Source of the DNA: Odontesthes bonariensis
Taxonomy: Eukaryota; Chordata; Actinopteri; Atheriniformes; Atherinopsidae
Length of the DNA: 64,000 nucleotides
Direction: 5' to 3'
Assembly (NCBI RefSeq): GCF_027942865.1
Contig: NC_134529.1
Location: 22,732,467-22,796,466 of the forward strand
Positions within the stretch are counted from its first letter, which is position 1; each line of letters opens with the position of its first letter. The notes below the pieces were generated by a model. The model saw only the letters and a program-made list of their open reading frames with translations, was not told where the DNA came from and did no database searches. The position numbers and the translations under genes were made by a program. Shown in pieces: positions 33,688-49,463 of this stretch.

Positions 33688-33706
33688 GACCACAAGGGGG
33701 CAGCAC
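33688..33706 (+). promoter_or_regulatory. CTCF-like binding site upstream of sf3b6
   Basis: GACCACAAGGGGGCAGCAC matches the core of the vertebrate CTCF consensus (CCACNAGGGGGCAG). It lies about 145 bp upstream of the sf3b6 ATG, at the junction between the TE-rich intergenic region and an active housekeeping promoter. Confidence 0.6.
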
Positions 33707-33849
33707 TATGCTGTAGTTTGTCGGAAGCCGGAAGTTCGTCACAAGGGGTCGACGTATCGACGGATGCCATTTTGAGGTGAAGAGGGAAGCTTCAGGAGGC
33801 TGCGTGTTTGTTGTTCAGTGGGCCCATCTACACAAATTTAACACTCATC
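33707..33849 (+). promoter_or_regulatory. sf3b6: sf3b6 promoter / 5' UTR region
   Basis: A CpG-containing stretch with an ETS-type site (CCGGAAGT at about 33729) and no TATA box, directly before the start codon, as expected for a housekeeping splicing gene. The start site is not determined. Confidence 0.45.
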
Positions 33850-36658
33850 ATGGCTATGCAAGCAGCAAAACGTGCCAATGTAAGTTGAAATCGGTTTACT
33901 GGTATATTACGCAATGAGCGTATCATACTGATAAAAGCTCGGTATGGCTCCAAAGTGGCGTCTCCTAGAATTAGCATACAGTTATCTGTTAGCATGCTAG
34001 CGTTTTGAAAACAGCTACAATGTCCTATTTGAAACTTGCCTAATTTTTGCTTTTTTTGTCGTTGTTGTTGTTCGTTTGCTATTTATCAAATGTGCCTTTT
34101 CGTGTTGTGTTCTTGCTCTGTTAAAATCTTCGGGATGCACCGTCTTTATAAAGCACTTGCTCTTATAAATAAAGCAGAGTTTGAGTTTTGTTTAGGCAGT
34201 AAAACCCGTTCTGTTTCTGAGATGATGTATATTAAACAATAACCTGTGTGAAATGTGGTCTTGTTGGGCCTCTTAATTAAGATAGACTACGTTTTGTTAT
34301 TTTTGTGTAAATACAATACTTCTGTTGAATTTAGAAGTAGTTGTCAACGGCCTCTGACATACAAGAATTAATCATATCCAACCTTTAACATTAGTTAATT
34401 CTTACATTACAAAAGTTAAATATCCCAAAGTAATTTTTTTGGGGGGGTTAGGTAACCACTAACAGATATATTGTTTGTGTTTTATTTATTTGCATCATCA
34501 TTTCTTGTAACCTCTAGCCTATAAACTGTCCTTTATGTTTAACTGTGTTTTTCTTGATGTGTGCTGCAGATCCGATTACCTCCGGAGGTGAACAGAATCC
34601 TGTATGTGAGGAACCTGCCTTATAAGATCACAGCCGAGGAGATGTATGACATCTTTGGAAAGTACGGTCCAATACGTCAAATCCGAACGTAAGTTTACCG
34701 CTTTGAGGGTTTACATATATAACTCACTTCAAGTTTAAGAAAGCTTGTTTGTATTTGGAGTAGCTGGTAGCCTATATTTGTAAGGAAATACGTGTGTGTG
34801 AATGAGTGGGTAGTACCAACTGCTATAAAACCTAAATCCACATACTTTCGGTGTATAGTTTCTGGTATTGACCACAAACTGAAACACACATGAAAGACAA
34901 GAACAGCGTGAGGCACATGTGGATGGATGCATCGGTAGTATGGAACCAGATTTGTGTCAGAATGATCAAATGCAACCTTTTAAATATGAAAACCAAAAGA
35001 GATTTTTGAGGTCAAATAAGCCTCACGGATGAAAAATAAAAGTAATCTCAAAGGTAAAATGTTGGATTTTCAAAAATCTGTCTTTTCTTTGTTTGACAAT
35101 TTATACTTTGATTTTTATCCTCGTTGTCATTAATCACTGCTAATTGTTCTGACTGTCATCTGTCCAGTTGCTCTGATAGCTCTCTCCTTTGAGCCGTCCG
35201 ACTTCGTTTGAAGTTCTGGCACCAACGTCTCGGGCGCTAGAGTTATTTTTAGGGGTTTCATCTCTTTGGCTCGTGAGTGTTTGAGTGGCTGCTCGGTGCA
35301 GCTAACCAACTTTCCAGGTTTATTTTGGTGAACACTGTCTGAGCGGTTGTAACTCTGAGCTGTCATCACCCGTTAAGTAGCTATGGCAGGTTCCTATAAG
35401 ATTTAATCCGTGAGTGTTGGTCATATATTTGTCTTTGTGGTTGTAACTTTGAAGTAAAGCCAAGCTTTACAATGCAAGTCAGCTTACATTTGCTACCTTG
35501 TTATCTATTTCGAATGATAGCGAAGCAGTCGTGTTTTAAAAAGTGTAGTAGTGTTTTTGCCTTAATGAGTAGTTGCGATATTGGTGTGTGCATTAATGTG
35601 ACTGCCACTCTTCATGCAAGTGCAAGTCGTAGTAGCTTTTATTCCTATTCATTTTAATTAGCCAAGGAATCAATGGAACCTCATGGAGCCATCATCAGTG
35701 GAGGTAAGCCATCAGTGTTTTAAAACTCATCTAACTAACTGTGGAGCCAAACCTGAGACGCAGTCCCAGGGAGAGTCGGTAGAAGTTGACATAGATTGAT
35801 GTTATTTAATTTTATCAGGTAAAAGCGAACTTGCATTCTAAAGCTTGAGTTTCCTTCAGAGTTGAAGCCAGAAAACATCTCAGTGCAGTCAAATTGTGTG
35901 ACCAATACTCATCTTTAATGTTGTAGGAGTCCATTGTAGCTCATGAATGGGCGATAAGAAATCAGTGTTGCGGCTGCTCAGAGTAACACATCCACCGAAA
36001 CAAACATGGAAAGTTTGTTAGCTGCACTGAGCAACGCCACTCAAAAACTCACCGTCTAATGGGAATGATTCCTTTAAAAAGAAGACTCCCTCTTGAGAAG
36101 TTTGTGACAGAATGGCAGCACAAACGAGAGTAAAGGTCAGAGTAAAGGTCTGATCAGCGAAAACGAAGCCGAGGGAGCTCAGAACAAAGAATATTCTGTC
36201 AAACAAACACCCACAGATTTTTGTTTTATTTTTGCAGAGGGAACACACCCGAATCGAGAGGAACAGCATACGTTGTGTACGAAGACATCTTCGACGCCAA
36301 GAACGCCTGCGACCACTTGTCAGGCTTCAACGTGTGCAACCGTTACCTGGTGGTTCTCTACTACAATGCAAACAGAGTACGTATGAGCGCTACAGCAGAC
36401 GTTAGAATGTCACGGTCAGATCGAAAGGCAGAGAAAACATTCCTCTGGAAAGATTAAAGTTGTATTTATTCAGAGAATGAAGTGCGTTTTCTCTCGTGTG
36501 ATTGAAAGTGAAATAAATGAAGCATTTCTTCTCAACTCATAACAACTTTTTTTTTTTTTTTTTTTCAGGCTTTCCAGAAAATGGACACAAAGAAGAAAGA
36601 GGAGCAGCTGAAGCTTTTAAAAGAGAAATACGGTATCAACACAGACCCTCCAAAGTAG
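33850..36658 (+). CDS. sf3b6: Splicing factor 3B subunit 6 (p14, branch-point RRM protein)
   Basis: SF3b subunit of U2 snRNP. It binds SF3B1 and contacts the branch-site adenosine. Four exons: 33850-33879 ([10 protein letters not shown]), 34570-34688, 36238-36376 and 36569-36658 (TAG), giving 125 aa, the normal length of the family. All donors and acceptors are GT-AG and phases match. RRM motifs are visible: RNP2 ILYVRNL in exon 2 and RNP1 region [10 protein letters not shown] in exon 3, followed by the C-terminal helix [20 protein letters not shown] and the ending NTDPPK. The protein is close to invariant among vertebrates. Here IRT|GN is the only notable change near the exon 2/3 junction. 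Intron 2 (34689-36237) shows no further feature. Confidence 0.97.
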
Positions 36659-37140
36659 CGTCCCGGATACCTCCAGCCTTTCCACCTTCGATTTTTCTTG
36701 ATCTGTAAAAACTTGCTTGGTTTATGCTTGTAATGATTTCCCAACACATTTATTGATAATATCTTCTTTTTGTGTTGTTGCATTATAAAATACGTACAGA
36801 GTCTGGTTAAACTGGCAGCATCTGATGTCAGGCCAGTGCAGAGAGAAAAAATTTTCTCTAAATTTGCCTGTCAGTCTGATTCCTTCAGATGAGGACGTTG
36901 CCTTCTTTTTTCTTTTTTTTTGTATTCTGTCAAAATGATTGAGAGTAAAAACAAACTCTTCAGCAGAAAACAGGATAGCGACATGATGATAATCTTAACT
37001 CTCTGCAACATGTTTCTTTATCTACAAACTTTTAATTTAAAGTTATCCGTGGTCCACAGTGTGAGACAGGAGCTTAAGTTGATGTCCATCGCCCTTGTAA
37101 AGAATCTAATTTCTGTCAAATAAATGCTCTTTTTAAAATC
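36659..37140 (+). other. sf3b6: sf3b6 3' UTR
   Basis: Non-coding, with an AATAAA inside AAATAAATGCTC near 37120, giving a likely end around 37140. Confidence 0.55.
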
Positions 37141-37839
37141 TTGCATCCTATTTTTATTTAGTAGATATGACTTGAAAGCGCTGTCCTCTGTGTGAACCCA
37201 GTGCTTCAATAGGCTGTGCATGTTCCACATTTCCACAAGGGTTAAGGGGTCACCCAGTCCTTAGTTTGCCTGAACCGCTGGTTGTGACACATTCCCTACC
37301 GTGGCCACCTTTGTGTATGGACGCCAGCATCAATGAGCCTGCTGCAGGCAGAGGGGTGGCGCTAATGATTCCTGAGTAACTGCTGCAGGCATTTGCACAG
37401 AAAAGTCTTTCTGTGTAACGTTACCGTGTTCCCACCTACTTCTGTTTCTGTCCATATGGTAAATAAAGATGTCACCAGAGAAATAATGTACGAGTAAAAC
37501 CATCCTTGTACAGATTTTTAACAAAAAGAAGAATACGTCTCAATTGGGACATCTGGTGGTTGTACATGAGCATTATTTTAGGGATACTGACCTGTGGTAA
37601 AAAGTAGCTCACTTTTCAATACAAGCTTTTGGTATATATACTCCTAAGTAGAGATGTTGAGTAAACAATAGGGTGGGGGTGGGTAATTGGTAATGGACTT
37701 GTGAATAAGGAAGGTATGGCTAAATGGTTTGAATATACATCTCATAAAAAGCAGTTTTCTGTGATATCAATCTGTCCAGGAATGATGCATCAGTGTTTCT
37801 GAATCGGTTTCATAAGGTTTGGTACAAATGAAATCAGCA

Positions 37840-38575
37840 GCATGTGGACAGGAGAGTCAACAGCGTGACAGTCGCCCCAAAAAGGGAATGTTTTTATGGT
37901 GCTGGCACTGCTACAGCCTTACGACATGATCTCCAGCAGGCTACACCTGCGCATGTTTCAGACCAAACTGTTAAGAGACAGACAGGTGGCATGGATGCCA
38001 GACATCTTCTGGTGTGGCCTGTGCCCGCATCCCCAGCATCTTGCTGCTCAATTAGCATTAAGAAAAGACTAGAATTGGCAGCTCTGGCTGTTGGCACCCT
38101 GTTCTGTTCACACTGAGCAAATGCGACAGGTGTGAAAGAATTTGGAGAGGCCGTGGTGAACCTGATGCTGACTGCAATGTCATCCAACACAACTCATTTG
38201 GCAGTCTCAGGAGGTATATCTTCACAGGGTTGCACAAACCTTCGTGTGCTCCCTGACAGCTGCTCAGTCCCCCCATCATCAGACTTTACGCTGCTGCAGG
38301 GGGCCATGACTTTCCTCTAGGTTCACAACAATACCCACCCTCATGTGGCCACGGTCGTTGGCAATTCCTGGTTGACGAAGGCAATGATGCCACTTGCTCA
38401 TGAGCCCGAGACCTGAATCCAACTTAACTTTATTTTTCACAGTATCCAGGGCTGCCAAGTAGCACCGCAGACTCTCCAGGCCTAGGAGGTGATGCCCCAG
38501 GACACTATCCACTGTGTAATGAAAAGCATGTGCAGATGTATGAGTCATGAGTCTATACAGGCACATGTGAGGGGG
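37840..38575 (+). pseudogene. Degraded Tc1/IS630-like transposase
   Basis: Across shifting frames the sequence preserves the order of a Tc1/mariner-type DDE transposase. At 37940-38060 a helix-turn-helix-like part reads HVSDQTV, then GGMDAR and a GPV-like segment. At 38120-38200 an acidic/Arg-rich segment precedes a CNVIQH-like segment. At 38320-38360 VHNN then HPHVA stands where the family has its second Asp box (Asp replaced by Asn). At 38400 PRDLNP appears near the expected SPDLNP motif. Several stops and frameshifts make it dead. Identification is by remembered motif order, not alignment. Confidence 0.6.
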
Positions 38576-41046
38576 GGGTGACTTGTGACAAAATCAAGGC
38601 AAGTCTGATCAATCTGTGATTCAAATTCTTTCATTTGATTCTGGTCTGATTTGAATCCACTGACTGTTCAAACACAGTTTGATTTATTCATTTATTTTTT
38701 GTGCACTGTAGTTATCGCTTGCAATGGTTAAACCGAAATAAAGAATACACATTCAAACCGTTAACCTCAAGTTTGTATAGCCAGTCAAAAATTTGGTTGA
38801 CAGTTCAAAATGAGAATTAGTTCAAAGTATTGGTTGCCACCTGAAAGAGGTCAGTGTAGTTGGATAAAAGTATGCTGGAATGGCAAAAGGCCCGGAACAA
38901 TGAAATGGACTAACGTCCACCGATTTTCCACCTTGTGTTAGCTAACATTAGCTTTAAGCTCAAGTTAGGAAGATGGAACCGCTCATGATGAAGAGGTGCT
39001 TGAGCTAGTCGCACAGGGTTGCGGGGCTTGAGAAGAAGGTTTGTCGAGTTATCAGACGAGACAACAGCCCATAGAGTTCCTTTTATTAGATTAAATCACA
39101 ACACAGGGAGTAGTGCAGCCATGTCGTCAGGGACACAATACATGCTACAAAAGAATCCTTGTACACGGTCGCCATTGCTTACATTTGGTATCTTGAAATA
39201 GCAGAAATAGTAATAACAGAGTTAGTAATTAGAAACATGATTTGGCCCAAAGATGTTCATGTAAAGAAGTTGAGATTAGAAACTTGACAGCGACAATACA
39301 TACTGCTGAGGGATAATGATGATGGACTGGTACGATGTGGCTTTATTGCAGTACTGTGTATTATGACATGTCCCATCTTTCCCATCCTCCCAATAGCTCA
39401 CAAAACACTGGTAATATTCAAGCAGTTTGGAATATGTCAGGGCCAGGCAAAACTATTTAGGGATACAAGCGGTTGCTCCCAAGACACTCTTCGGAGGTAC
39501 CACACTTCATTGGACTTCTCTACATTTGGTTTGCATCAGTACATGTGTAACGTGTGAGAGAGGGGAGTAAAAAAGTACAAAAAGACTGACTGATTGGTAA
39601 AAGAGAAGTACTTTGAAGGATTTAGGAGGGCGAATTGTCCAACCTACTAAACGCAAGATTTTACACCAGGGACTGTCCTTTAGTGTTCAGAGTGTGTGAT
39701 GAAATGCCATCCACTGCTACTCTCATTAGTTTAGCACTCATTTACTTCCATCAAAGACAAACAAAAAAGTTACAGACTTATCTCAGATTTTTTTTCTTGA
39801 ACACTCCAAGACTCTTAAGAAAGCTCCATTAAACTCAATGTAATGATATGCAACCTGTGAGCTATTTGGAATTAAATGTGGATGCGATAGTAGCATAAAA
39901 CCTATAGGTCTTCCAACTATTTCTGAACACCTTTTTCCTTCTCTTTTCTAATCTTAGCTCCAGCTTTTGCTTTCATCAAGGAATCTTGATTTAAACGATC
40001 TCACTGGCCTCAGGCCTGCTCGCTTGAAAAAAAGTATGCCAATTTATCTCTGTTTTATAAGCCGCAGTCGTCCGCGGTCTGCTAATTTGTGATGAGATAG
40101 TGCGGCTGAACGCACACGGGGCAGGGATTTATTTCGTAGCAACGTATAGCACAGCTAATCTACAAGGAAACATGCTCCCACAGTTAAAGCAGTCAAAAGA
40201 AAGACGTGTCAACAGATCACAAAATGTACATCCCATATGACAATAACTTGTAGGAGGACCTACTGCGTTGTGATTATTTTTTATTTTCTCCCCAGTGAGT
40301 AAAAATCTTCTCCCCGTGAGTCACTACACTGTGTTGATAAGGCTCTCTTGTCTCAGTCGCCGGGATGAAAATTAGATCTTTAAGGCAGAACCTAAAGGCA
40401 TGCAAATTAACTACGTTTATAGTACTTAGTGATGGTACAAGCATGTTTCAGGAGGAAAAGTTGGACAAACGCTGATCCATCTCTTCTCGAGCTAATATCA
40501 GACAAGATGGATAGTGTGTCTTGGTGGAGTCGGGTACGTTATTTTAGGAACTTGGTTCGGTTGACGTTACTCAATATTATGAAACACATACAGCTAGCAT
40601 CGGTAAACTCGGAACAATAAATAGGGTAGCGGCAAATTCAACGTAGCACATCACTGATGCGCAAGCTCCAGTAGAATGAAACTGTATGGAAAATATTTTG
40701 CACACTTCACATTTTGGCAGTTGATCTTTAAATAATTTGAATATATTCATATTTATATATCTATATATCTGTGCGAGGTGTTTATGCGTAGTGAGATTGT
40801 GTGCGTGTCTGTATGCGAGTCTGTGGTGTGAGTGCGCACCCGCACACTGTCGTATGTCGTGTGTAGATCTTTTTTTTTTTTATAGCAAATAACATTCTCA
40901 TGCACACAAGTGTTTCAAACACAAGAAGCAGATCCATTGAAAGGTAGTCCAAGCATTTTTTTTTTTCAGTGGAAATAGCTGCAAACTGAATGGAACATGA
41001 AATTCTTTCTGTGCAGTCCGTTGGCGCGCTCCGCTCGCACTTCGGC
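38576..41046. other. Intergenic plus vsnl1 3' UTR
   Basis: No gene is recognised. The minus-strand 3' UTR of vsnl1 should occupy the right end. A candidate AATAAA (minus) lies near 40130. The segment 40740-40880 has TATA-rich and GTGT-rich simple sequence. Confidence 0.35.
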
Positions 41047-43396
<2,350 letters not shown>

Positions 43397-44715
43397 CTGT
43401 AAGGAAACAGCAAAAGTACATTTTATGAAATTTTTATGTCTTTCTTGAGTAATTTCGAATTGCAGCCTTGGGTCCTGTTTCCCCAATACATCTTTCAGCC
43501 ATTTGTATGTGTCAGAATGATGAAAACAAATGGTGTTACTTTGGTACATAATGACAAAGAATAATTTGCATTTACAAACAGTAAAGACACTGATTGTCTA
43601 AAGGGATTTAATTAAGTTCGATTTCCCAGTCTGATCCAGTATTGATCTGGTTTCACGCAACCATCTATTCTGTAGGGATGTATATCCACCTAAAACATAA
43701 TTTGTCCTTTCAAACTGTTTACATCCATGTTTATCCATGGAGATAAATGGGAATTTTCTTTCTAGAACGGGCAAAAACAATTACATTCCAGTATTCATTG
43801 ATCCCCGAGAGTGAGGCTGTCTTTTCCCGTGAGCCTCTAATCGGGAAGGTCAAGGTCTCTGCTGCTATGAGTTCACACATAAACCTATTTGACTTGGATA
43901 TGGGTCCTCCAGTTACATGGACGTTTCCGTCAGAGCTCTACACAGCGGCATTTCGCTGCTGCGCCCGTACACAGGTTGGCTATCGAATAAATTCATATCG
44001 CTTAAAACTAGATTAATTGGTTTTTAAACATATTGCATATGTGGGTGTCACCTTGAGGCTAAAATGACTGTTTAGTCGATTTACAGAAATTTGGCAGTAT
44101 AGAGTCTTTTTGGTTTGCCTGACCCCATAACCTCACTGTCCTACTATTAACTTCTAATATTTTGTAATCACTTTGCTGATCTCTTTCATTTCCTGCTGCA
44201 GCCTGACCTGAATTTTAATTGCTCCAATAACTGGAGTGTTTGGTAGAAAATTCTTAACGTACTCGCAGACGCTGTTGGTCTGAAAGTATCTCAGGGACAG
44301 AGAGGATGCCAGCATGCAGACGACGATATATATTGAGATACAAAACACGCGTTGTTGCCTTTAACATCCAGACACAATAAAATGAATCAACAGGGCAGTG
44401 GGGCCCCAGAAGTGAGTCACTAAAATCAAGGCAAAACACTGCAAGAAAACACTATCGATCAGTTATGTCTAAAACTTAACTTTCCTCTATTGTGTTGACA
44501 GGCCAAGCTGTCCATGCCATCCCTGCACGAACACAGGTTTAGAGGTTAATGCAGTGCCTGTAAAAAAAACCCACTAAGCTCCAGCTTGGCGCATCAACCG
44601 CCAACCGCAAATGGGGTTGCTAATTTTGCTGCTTATTAGATTTGATTGTGATCATATTACAACTAATTGGATTGCAATTGGCTCGAGTTGGACTGAGTCT
44701 TAAGTGCCTCGAGAT

Positions 44716-45205
44716 TAGGGCTGAGCAATTTTATCGATCCTGCGATATATATTGATATTTCGTTTCCCGATAAAGTATTGATTTTGCAGCCGCGAGTATC
44801 GATTAAAACATTTTTTTTTTTAAAGTAAACTTTATTGAAAAGTCAGACGTTACAATTTGTGAAAACACAGAACATTAAGGTAATACAATACAATGCCAGG
44901 GGGTCACATTATACAAAACAGTGATAAATTAGTTCATAAAAATATTGAATAAAGTGCATAGCTCTGACGTTTGTGACATGTTCGTTTGTTTCTGTTTGTC
45001 TGGCTGTGTTGTTCTTCCGGTTTAAAGGTTGGAGCACCAGTCCAATCAGCGACGATTCATGTCAAATCACACTGTCCCTTTTTCCCCCCCAGAAAATGAT
45101 GTAAGTGTATAGAATCGTATCGAACCGTATCGAATCGTATCGTACCGTAGGCTGAATATCATGTATTGTATCGTATCGTGAGATTAGGGTATCGCTACAG
45201 CCCTA
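44716..45205. mobile_element. hAT-type MITE, 490 bp
   Basis: The ends TAGGGCTGAGCAAT and CGCTACAGCCCTA are inverted. A perfect 8-bp duplication CTCGAGAT flanks it (44708-44715, 45206-45213). Near the right end GTATCGAATCGTATCG-type units repeat. Non-coding. Confidence 0.88.
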
Positions 45206-48200
45206 CTCGAGATGTCATTTGTTGTGATTTGGCACTTTATAAATAAAACTGAATTGGACTAAACAGTGAATTAAAAATCATTATGGTGCATCACTTTGGA
45301 AGTTGAGGTGGCTCATGCATTTATTCAGAAGTAGGCTTTTGTACACCTGTTTAATCGGAGCAAACCACACTGTGTGTGAAAAAATAGCTGATTTCTCAAT
45401 TATTTTTTTTAACTAGACAGTTGTTATTCATATATCTGACATTAGCAGGTATAGTGGGTTTTCGAAAGTTTGTCATTGCACTTCACAACTGTAGATAATC
45501 TGGATAAGAGTGGTGAGCAGAAATCACAACAATGGAGTTGGGGCAGTACATCTCAATGTGCAAAAAGATGTGGCGTTTAAGTACTATAGATAACGGTGGT
45601 ATCACATCAGTATTTGCAAATCCACTGCACTGATTAAAGAAAAAAAACCCCGAATCAGAGCAACTGTAATCTCTAAAACAGAAAAACAAGATCTGCTTTA
45701 GTTTATGCACCATGCCATCGAACCCATGTACTTTTGCTTCAGGCACGATTACTCCCCACAGTGTCCTTGTCCATGTGTGACAGACGGTCTCATCACACAC
45801 AGTAAAAGGTGAGGATGCTCCCTTGCCCTCTCCTGAAAGTAACACCTCCTGCATGCGCAAAATGTCTGGAGTCTCAACAGGGGGGGTACCATCCTGATAG
45901 CAAAGAAGACTGCAGTAGATGGAAGGTAAACAAAAGACAGATGAGGTAGGAAAGAAACAGAGAAGAAAGGTTGAGGATAGTTATGAAAGGCTGAGACAGT
46001 TTAAGTCAGTTAAGCCTGCATCACGGCCCATCTGCAATGAGATCCCTCCCACTGCAGATGGGCGAATTATCCATGTGAATTCTGCTGCAGTAGCAAACTG
46101 ATCAGACTGCAGTGAGAAGTTAAGAGAAGTAATGACAGAAGGCAAAGCGATGTGGGGGAGGTGAGTGCCAACGAGCAAAGACAGGAGGAGAGACTGAAAG
46201 CATTGAAGACGAAATGGAAAGGCAGTCTAAAATGAGCGTGACAGAGAAAGTGACAAACGGAACATGGCAGAGATACAGCCCAGACCTCTGGTCCAGGTCC
46301 CTATCTAATCCGTCTGCTGCGGAGAGACCGATCTAATTTAAGCAGGGAGGCCCCTCGGGACTCGGAGGACCAGCGTGAAGCTGTTAGGATGCACAGGACA
46401 CTTTCTGCACAAATGTGATGTGGCTTCCTTCTCATGAAAGCCGCCTCCCCCGCCCCCGTGTGGCCCTGCCGCAGTTCATCTGCCCGGCCCCGGTGGAGTG
46501 GCAGGAGGCACGTGGACGGGCAGAGCGATGTGAGAACACGAAGGAAGGAAAAGTGAGAAAGGAGAGGGAAAAGTGTCAGGGAAGTGATGCGGGAGAAATG
46601 TTTAAGTGATGGGAGGGGGAGAGAAAGCCTCTGCAGCGCCTTAACAATCTGGCAAGTTATGAAACCCTTTTGTTATGTAGAAAAAAAGTGGAGCGAAAGA
46701 CAAAAAGCAGCAACCGCTGTGGATATAATAAGCTAAACGCTCACTAGATGGCACACTGTTGCCATTTAGCAACCAAAAGGACCCAGTGAGGGCTTAACAG
46801 CCACAGATATTAGGCTGTTTACATTTCCAGTAAGTTTTAGCTCTTCCCTGATCTGGCCCCTATTTACTTTCATGGCCTTTTGATATGGCTGTTTGGATTC
46901 AGACATCAAAGCACAGGCTGAACGCCAGACTGCTTCTGTCCACTGTGGGACCAGGCAGGCAGGCACATGGGGTTTAATTTGGGCTAATGCCACCGTGTTT
47001 GTGTGTGGGAGAGTGTATGGCAAGAGATATTATGTCTAACAGCTACTCTGCCCCTACATCCAAGCTCCTCACACACACACGCATCACACAGATAACCCCA
47101 AAACACGAGGCTGTTAAATGGAACATTAAAGCCTTCATAGCCGGCCTGCAAGCTGGCACTGGTGTTGGTTCCAGAAGCTAAGAGAGGGAAGGCCAATGAG
47201 AGGGGAGGGGAAAGGGGGGGGGGGGGGGGGAGAAATAAGGAAAAAGAAAGACAAGAAAGGCAGCAAGAGAAAATGAAAATGCAAAAGAGAGGGACGCTTC
47301 CCTGGACACACTCAACTGAAGGCCGTTTCACACGAACAGAAGAGTGACTGACTGCAAGTTCATGTAACGGCTGAATTTACAGCTCAAAACAGTGTGAAAC
47401 AGCACAAAGAGGTGATTCAACAGCAAGCCTCCACTGAGCTCATCAGTTACAGGCAACAAATCACTTCGGTTTGATTAGAAAATAACTTCGGTGTAAGAGC
47501 ATTTTTGATCCACACGCACTGCCAGAACTACAGATAACAGTTAAGCTGGACAGACGTATTGCAGCTTAAAAGCTCCGAGCTAGGAGCATGTGGGTTGTGA
47601 CTTGAAGGCAATTAGGATGTATTTACTACACTGCCATTCTGTTGCAGTTTGGGAACTGCCTTTACTGGATTAATGTTATCTAAGAAACAAAACAGTTATT
47701 TTTAGTTTTAGAGTGATCAGAAAGCACACTAACTATTTTAAGGCTCATTCTAACTCTCTTCAGAATCCTCACTGATGCAGTTTGAAGGCGTTTTTCAAAG
47801 AACCGACACATCCTGCAATCAGATTTACAAATTTCTTGGACCATCAATAAGGAATTAATAAAAATTTCTATTGATTTCTTGATAACATTATCAGCTACTT
47901 CACTAATTACTTTATGTCGATATCTATCATTTTGATCAGTTATGTAAATGTCCGATTGGCATCTCCTGAGCTTTTTAATTAGAATACATTAATCTCCATG
48001 ACAACTGAGAAAAATTGTTCCACAGAGTAGGACCGCAAGATACAGTGGTGAGCTCGGGAAAAAAGATATTTAGTGGACGTTGAGTTAAGATCACACATGG
48101 AGCCAGCTTAGTTACTTAGGAAAATGTGTAAAAGGAACTTTTGCTTCCATCTAAAAAACATTGTATCATCACAACCCAGATTGTGAGGTGGCAAAATTCC

Positions 48201-49071
48201 CTTTCCCCCTTACAAGCGTAAGACATGTAAGGTGGACGTGAAGACATACGTAGTGAGATGCGGAATGCGATCTAGGGACGATCACGATCTAGGGAAATGC
48301 ACTAAGAGGTGGAGCATGAACGTCATTGCTTCGCTAAATGAATGAAGACGTTGAACATCAACGTAAAGATGTAAGAGAGACGTAAGCTTATTCTCTCTAT
48401 GGGACCGATTAGTGATAAAGTCATCACTGTGCCATTGTTGAGTCTTTAAAATGAAACTGCGACGTATTGAGCTGTGGACCAATGTAGCTACCACAGTGAG
48501 ATGAGGTTGACTGAACATGAGTGAACTCAGGCACCACGAGTCCACCGCTGATTTGTGAGCCAACATTTTGATACATTGAGTCTGGCCTTTGGCCATCGTC
48601 ATCTCGGGTTTTTGGGGCAGCAAGTGACCATATTTGATAAAAAGGTTGGAGCTGGAGAGAAATACCGGAAACCTAATTGGATTGGGAAGAAGAAAAAAAA
48701 GAAGAAAAAAAACTCTGTAAAACCTAATCTAATATCCATGTAATCATGGATTCATTTTCAGAAGGAAGACGAGCATACACCTCCCATATGGAATGATTAA
48801 GCTCTTAACATCATAATGACTACATTTATTGACTTAGTCCTTCCTGAGCAACGTTCCAGCTTTTTAAATTCTACTGTCTGAGACCTTTAGCAGCCAGCCT
48901 TTGATAAACCTAAGTGGCTTAGCACCTCAGTGAACCCCCCCTTCCCCCAATCAATCTAGAGTGCCCTCTAGTGGCCTTAATGTGTAACTAAAGTGCAATA
49001 TTATTTTTTTCTAAGCTTTTCAATCTTACTTTAAAGTCTAACATTAGGTCTATGTTTGTATATGAATAAAT

Positions 49072-49463
49072 TAAAGCTGCCGTCGGCAACTTTTTTTTAG
49101 TCATATTAGCTTGAACTGTCATGGGATTCTGGAAGTAGAATATTAAATAGGCTGTTTAGGAAAAATCCCGAATTCTGTAGCTCCCTCTAAAGCCTGTAAT
49201 CGTGCTTGCAAATATCGAGCGCTCCCGGCTGTTTTTAACCAATCACGTTAGGTTTACTATTGATCTATTATCTGAGCAGAACAGTCACCAACCACATCTT
49301 CCATGCTGAGCGTGAGTCTGCCCCCAGCTTGTGTGCGGGCACACTGGTGTGAACTCACGTGCACAACCTCGTCCACAGAGGGGGAGGGACCTGAAAGTTG
49401 TATCAGTTAGAATTTTTCGACTTTAGACTGGGAATTTTGAAAACCTGCCGACAGCAGCTTTAA
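49072..49463. mobile_element. MITE with TTAAAGCTGC-GTCGGCA inverted ends
   Basis: The left end TTAAAGCTGCCGTCGGCA pairs with the right end TGCCGACAGCAGCTTTAA with one mismatch. It is 392 bp and non-coding. No target duplication is resolvable because the right flank is a (TA)n run. Confidence 0.75.

Noticed and set aside
48955-48977. Second CTCF-like motif (reverse) GTGCCCTCTAGTGGCC
   Set aside because: Good core match, but an isolated motif in non-coding DNA with no promoter or boundary context; chance or repeat-derived.
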